Shown in pieces: positions 4,267 to 8,320 of a stretch of DNA of 8,320 nt. A model generated the notes under the pieces. The model had not been told where the DNA came from, did no database searches, and saw only the letters and a program-made list of their open reading frames with translations. Within the stretch, counting starts at the first letter, position 1, and every line of letters begins with the position of its first letter. Position numbers and translations under genes: made by a program. Source of the stretch: Streptosporangiaceae bacterium (lineage in GTDB: Bacteria; Actinomycetota; Actinomycetes; Streptosporangiales; Streptosporangiaceae); NCBI GenBank assembly GCA_030040475.1, contig JASHTQ010000710.1, forward strand, positions 1 through 8,320. The letters are read 5' to 3'.

Positions 4267-6506
4267 CCACTGACCTGAGGGAAGCCAGCGCCGATGCCGG
4301 TCCCGCCAGAGCCTCACGCGGATGGCCAAGGCGGCTGGTACTCGGCCGTCCGTCCGATCCGCTCTGGGCGCGGCCGGCGCTGTGGGCGCTGCTGATCCTG
4401 GCCGCTGTCCTGTACTCCTGGGATCTGTCGCGTAACGGCGACGCGAACTCGTTCTACGCGGCCGCCGTGCTCAGCGGGACGGAGAGCTGGAAGGCGTTCT
4501 TCTACGGCTCGCTGGACTCGGCGTCGTTCATCACCGTGGACAAGCCGCCGTTCGCTTTCTGGGTGATGGGGATATCGGCGCGCATCTTCGGGTTCAATAG
4601 CTGGAGCCTGCTGCTGCCGCAGGCGGCCGAGGGGGTGGCCGCGGTCGCCGTCGTGTACGCGGCGGTACGGCGCAGCGTCGGCGGGCTGACCGGCGAGCGC
4701 GGCGCGCACGCGGCCGGGCTGATCGCGGCGCTCGCACTGACCCTGACCCCGGTAGTCGTGGCGATCGACAGGGACGACAATCCGGACACGATGCTGACCC
4801 TGCTGCTGGCGGTCGGCGCCTGGGGGCTGCTTGAGTCGCTGCGATCCGACCGGCATCCGCTCCGCTGGCTGATGCTCAGCGCGATCGCGTTCGGGCTCGC
4901 GTTCAACACCAAGATGCTTGAGGGGTTTATCCCGTTGCCCGCGCTCGCGGCCGTGTACCTGGTCGCGGCCAAGGGGACCTGGCGCGTCCGGATCGGCCGG
5001 CTGGTCGCGGCGGGCGTCGTGCTGGCCGCGATAGCGCTGTCCTGGATGACCATCGTCGACCTCATCCCGAAGGCGGATCGTCCCTACGTCGGCAGCAGCG
5101 CCAACGACACGGTGTGGAACCTTGCCGTGGGCTACAACGGCTTCGGCCGCATCACCGGGAGCGCGGGCTTCGGGGGGCGAGGCGGGGGCGGTGGTTTCGG
5201 GGGCTTCGGGGGCCAGTCGGGCGTCGGGCGGCTGTTCGCCGCCACGCTCGGCGGCCAGATCTCCTGGCTCATCCCGTTCGCTGTCGTCGCGCTGATCGGC
5301 ACGCTCGTCCTCAGCGGGCGGCGGCGCAGGACCGACCTCGCGCGCGCGAGCGTGCTGGTGTGGGGCGGCTGGCTGCTGCTTGAATTCCTCGTGCTCAGCT
5401 TTCAGCAGGGCATCCAGCACTCGTACTACACCAGCGCGGCGGCGCCGCCGATCGCCGCCCTGACCGGCATCGGCGCGGTCACCTTGTACCAGGCCTACCG
5501 CCGCTCGGGCTGGTGGAGCTTCGTACTGCCGCTGGCGGTCGCGGTCACCGGTGCCTGGGCGTTCGTGCTGCTGCGCCGCACACCGGGCTGGAATCCGTGG
5601 CTGTCATGGACGGTGCTTGCGGCCACGGCGGTGACGGTCCTGATCCTTGTGCTCGGGCGAGTCCGCCGTTTCGGGCTCGTTCTGGGTCGCCGACTGCTCA
5701 TCCCGGCGGGCGCGGCCGGCCTGATCGCGGTGCTGGCCGGGCCGGCCGCGTATGCGGCCACGCCGCTCTCCGCCACCATCAACGGGACCAATCCGGTCGC
5801 TGGACCGACCGCGGGCGGCGGGTTCGGGGGGCCTGGCGGCGCGTTCGGCGGCCGCGGGGGCTTCCCTGGGTTCGGCGGCGGCACGCGCCCGGATTATCCG
5901 GGCGGCGAGCGCGGATCAGGCTTCGGACGGCCAGGGTCCGGGCCGGGCACCGGCGGAGAGGGCGCCGCCGGGCAGGGCGGGGCCGACCGGGACGAGGGCT
6001 TCGGCGACGGAGGGTTCGGCGACGGAGGGTTCGGCGACGGGGGCCACCGTGACGGGATCCCCGGCGAGGGCGGGTTCCGGCTCGGCGGCGGCGCCGGTGG
6101 TCCCGGAGGTGCCGGAGGCCTGGGCGGCGAGGTCAGCACGCAGCTGATCTCCTACCTGAAGGCTCACCGTGACGGGGCGGCCTGGCTGGTCGCGGTGCAG
6201 GGGTCGCAGGAGGCGTCAGGCATCATCCTGCAGACCGGTGGCATCCCGGTCATGGCGATGGGCGGGTTCACCGGCACCGATGCGGCGCCGACCGTGGCCC
6301 AGCTTGAGCAGTACGTCAAGCAGGGCAAGCTGCGGTACGTGCTGACCGGCGGACGGGGCGGGATCGGCGGCGGCGGATTCGGCGGGGGCGGGAACGGCAC
6401 CGTGGGGGCGGCCGTTTCCTGGGTCGAGCAGAACTGCTCCGCGGTGCCCGCGTCGGCCTACGGCGGTTCCGCAACCGGAGCTCAGGCGCTGTACCGGTGC
6501 GGATAG
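4263..6506 (+). CDS. GT39/PMT-family membrane glycosyltransferase, YkcB-like, with glycine-rich linker and C-terminal extracytoplasmic domain
   Basis: A 747-residue polytopic GT-C enzyme, predicted to transfer a sugar from a polyprenyl-phosphate donor to an outside acceptor. After a short cytoplasmic N-terminus, about 13-14 hydrophobic segments lie between residues 37 and 498. The first outer loop has G-D-A-N-S-F-Y (59-65), the expected catalytic Asp60, and V-D-K-P-P (92-96). I-D-R-D-D-N-P-D (169-176) and H-S-Y-Y-T (386-390) are further family blocks. A glycine/phenylalanine cluster (301-317) sits in an outer loop. After the last membrane segment (about 478-498) comes a glycine-rich linker (516-622). 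A C-terminal domain of about 125 residues follows (E623-G747), with its own glycine run (696-711) and two cysteines (725, 746) that could form a disulfide. This architecture is known for actinobacterial YkcA/YkcB-type proteins. It is coupled to the GT2 gene, its likely donor supplier. Acceptor and sugar are unknown. Confidence 0.9.
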   Translation: MTTDLREASADAGPARASRGWPRRLVLGRPSDPLWARPALWALLILAAVLYSWDLSRNGDANSFYAAAVLSGTESWKAFFYGSLDSASFITVDKPPFAFWVMGISARIFGFNSWSLLLPQAAEGVAAVAVVYAAVRRSVGGLTGERGAHAAGLIAALALTLTPVVVAIDRDDNPDTMLTLLLAVGAWGLLESLRSDRHPLRWLMLSAIAFGLAFNTKMLEGFIPLPALAAVYLVAAKGTWRVRIGRLVAAGVVLAAIALSWMTIVDLIPKADRPYVGSSANDTVWNLAVGYNGFGRITGSAGFGGRGGGGGFGGFGGQSGVGRLFAATLGGQISWLIPFAVVALIGTLVLSGRRRRTDLARASVLVWGGWLLLEFLVLSFQQGIQHSYYTSAAAPPIAALTGIGAVTLYQAYRRSGWWSFVLPLAVAVTGAWAFVLLRRTPGWNPWLSWTVLAATAVTVLILVLGRVRRFGLVLGRRLLIPAGAAGLIAVLAGPAAYAATPLSATINGTNPVAGPTAGGGFGGPGGAFGGRGGFPGFGGGTRPDYPGGERGSGFGRPGSGPGTGGEGAAGQGGADRDEGFGDGGFGDGGFGDGGHRDGIPGEGGFRLGGGAGGPGGAGGLGGEVSTQLISYLKAHRDGAAWLVAVQGSQEASGIILQTGGIPVMAMGGFTGTDAAPTVAQLEQYVKQGKLRYVLTGGRGGIGGGGFGGGGNGTVGAAVSWVEQNCSAVPASAYGGSATGAQALYRCG
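6000..6044 (+). repeat. three tandem 15-bp repeats in the GT39 linker
   Basis: The unit TTCGGCGACGGAGGG occurs at 6000-6014 and 6015-6029, and a third copy (6030-6044) differs at two positions near its end. It encodes three F-G-D-G-G units at about residues 580-594. In-frame repeats like this expand and contract by slippage without breaking the gene, so linker length probably varies between strains. Confidence 0.85.
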
Positions 6507-6555
6507 CGACCCGCGTGACACCATCCGGGTAACCGGCGTCGGCGGCGGACGGGTG
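6507..6555. terminator. convergent intergenic gap with weak hairpin potential
   Basis: This 49-base gap lies between the GT39 stop and the aroK stop. ACCCG (6509-6513) can pair with CGGGT (6526-6530) across 12 bases, and CCGG-GTAA-CCGG (6525-6536) gives an alternative short hairpin. Neither is strong and there is no T-tract. A terminator is expected here by position, but the sequence support is thin. Confidence 0.2.
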
Positions 6556-7055
6556 CTACTGGCTGGCGGAGTCGAGGTCGGCCAGCTTGGCCAGGACGTC
6601 CTGGCTGACCGCCTCTGGGTGGCGCCCGTCGGTCGCCACGGTCAGGGTCGCTACCTCGTGGTAGACGTCCAGCCTGCGCTGGTAGAGCGAGTCCAGGTCG
6701 GGCCTGCGCAGCAGTGGCCGGTACTGGTCGCCGGCAACCCTTCCCAGCGCCTCGGCGTATCCCACCTGCAGGTAGACGACCTGCGCGGACTTCAGGCGGA
6801 CCTTCGTCTCCGGGTGTTCCGCGGCGCCGCCGCCGAGGGCAAGGACGGCTTCCGGGCCGTCGATCAGGTCCGCGATGACCTCGCGCTCGAGCTCGCGGAA
6901 GGCGGGCTCGCCGTCCTCGGCGAAGATCTGCGGGACCGAGCGTCCTGCCCGCTGCTCGATGACCAGGTCGCTGTCGACGAACGCGAGCCCGAGACGCTCG
7001 GACAGCAGGTGCCCGACGGTGGTCTTGCCTGCGCCCATGAAGCCGACGAGGACGA

Positions 7056-7059
<4 letters not shown>
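6556..7059 (-). CDS. aroK: shikimate kinase
   Basis: A 167-residue shikimate kinase that phosphorylates shikimate with ATP, step 5 of chorismate synthesis, in the cytoplasm. The Walker A motif G-F-M-G-A-G-K-T is at residues 6-13. The D-S-D pair (29-31) holds magnesium and shikimate. F-R-E-L-E (54-58) supplies a shikimate-binding Arg55, G-G-G lies at 76-78, Y-R-P-L-L (113-117) gives the lid arginine Arg114, and R-R-L-D-V-Y is at 128-133. The frame stays open far upstream inside aroQ, but homology begins exactly at GTG 7057-7059. That GTG overlaps the aroQ stop as GTGA, so translation is probably coupled. All key residues are present and it looks functional. It is unusual in following aroQ; in M. 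tuberculosis aroK precedes aroB. Confidence 0.95.

Positions 7060-8320
<1,261 letters not shown>

Noticed and set aside
3427..5420. Long minus-strand open frames opposite the glycosyltransferase genes (300 and 368 codons)
   Set aside because: They are Arg/Pro/Ala-rich with no domain pattern and no ribosome binding site, and they mirror well-supported + strand genes.
5808..6128. PE_PGRS-like protein or fused mobile repeat
   Set aside because: The glycine-rich part has no PE domain and lies between a GT39 membrane domain and a C-terminal domain in one frame, the known layout of this glycosyltransferase family.
5513..6147. Overlapping + strand frames within the GT39 linker region
   Set aside because: The arginine-rich translations are frame-shifted readings of glycine codons, while the GT39 frame stays open and keeps family features on both sides.

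Overview
The window is a chromosomal segment from a high-GC Gram-positive bacterium, almost certainly an actinomycete. The grounds are the very high GC with GC-rich third codon positions, frequent GTG starts, 4-base gene overlaps, a coenzyme F420-dependent oxidoreductase, and a shikimate / pepQ / efp / nusB neighbourhood that is well known in Actinobacteria (the aroK-aroB-aroD-Rv2536-pepQ-efp-nusB run of Mycobacterium tuberculosis is the familiar example). The genus cannot be fixed from the sequence alone.

Layout from left to right. The C-terminal tail of a small or truncated membrane protein (+) ends at 153 and converges on nusB (-). On the minus strand, nusB, efp and an M24B proline peptidase (pepQ) form a tight unit transcribed pepQ > efp > nusB, with its own likely leaderless promoter before pepQ. 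Next comes an F420-dependent luciferase-like monooxygenase family oxidoreductase (-), also with a leaderless-type promoter. After a 94-base divergent intergenic region, two + strand genes follow: a DPM1/ALG5-like GT2 glycosyltransferase and, overlapping it by 4 bases, a 747-residue GT39 (YkcB-like) membrane glycosyltransferase with long glycine-rich stretches. They converge on a minus-strand operon transcribed aroB > aroQ > aroK, whose three genes overlap by 4 bases at each junction. aroB runs off the right edge.

How the genes work together. AroB, AroQ and AroK are steps 2, 3 and 5 of chorismate synthesis. PepQ and EF-P are both linked to proline (release of Xaa-Pro dipeptides; translation of proline stretches), and NusB is a transcription antitermination/rRNA factor. 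The GT2 protein probably makes a polyprenyl-phosphate sugar that the GT39 protein uses as donor on the outer face of the membrane. The F420 enzyme has no evident link to either side.

Most of the window is ordinary housekeeping sequence. I see no mobile element, CRISPR array, tRNA, rRNA, riboswitch or defence system. The points most worth a second look are the two identical-geometry leaderless promoters, the signal-peptidase-like site and glycine-rich tail of the GT39 protein, the unusual position of aroK after aroQ, and the insertion of the GT2-GT39 pair and F420 gene between the aro and pepQ-efp-nusB blocks.
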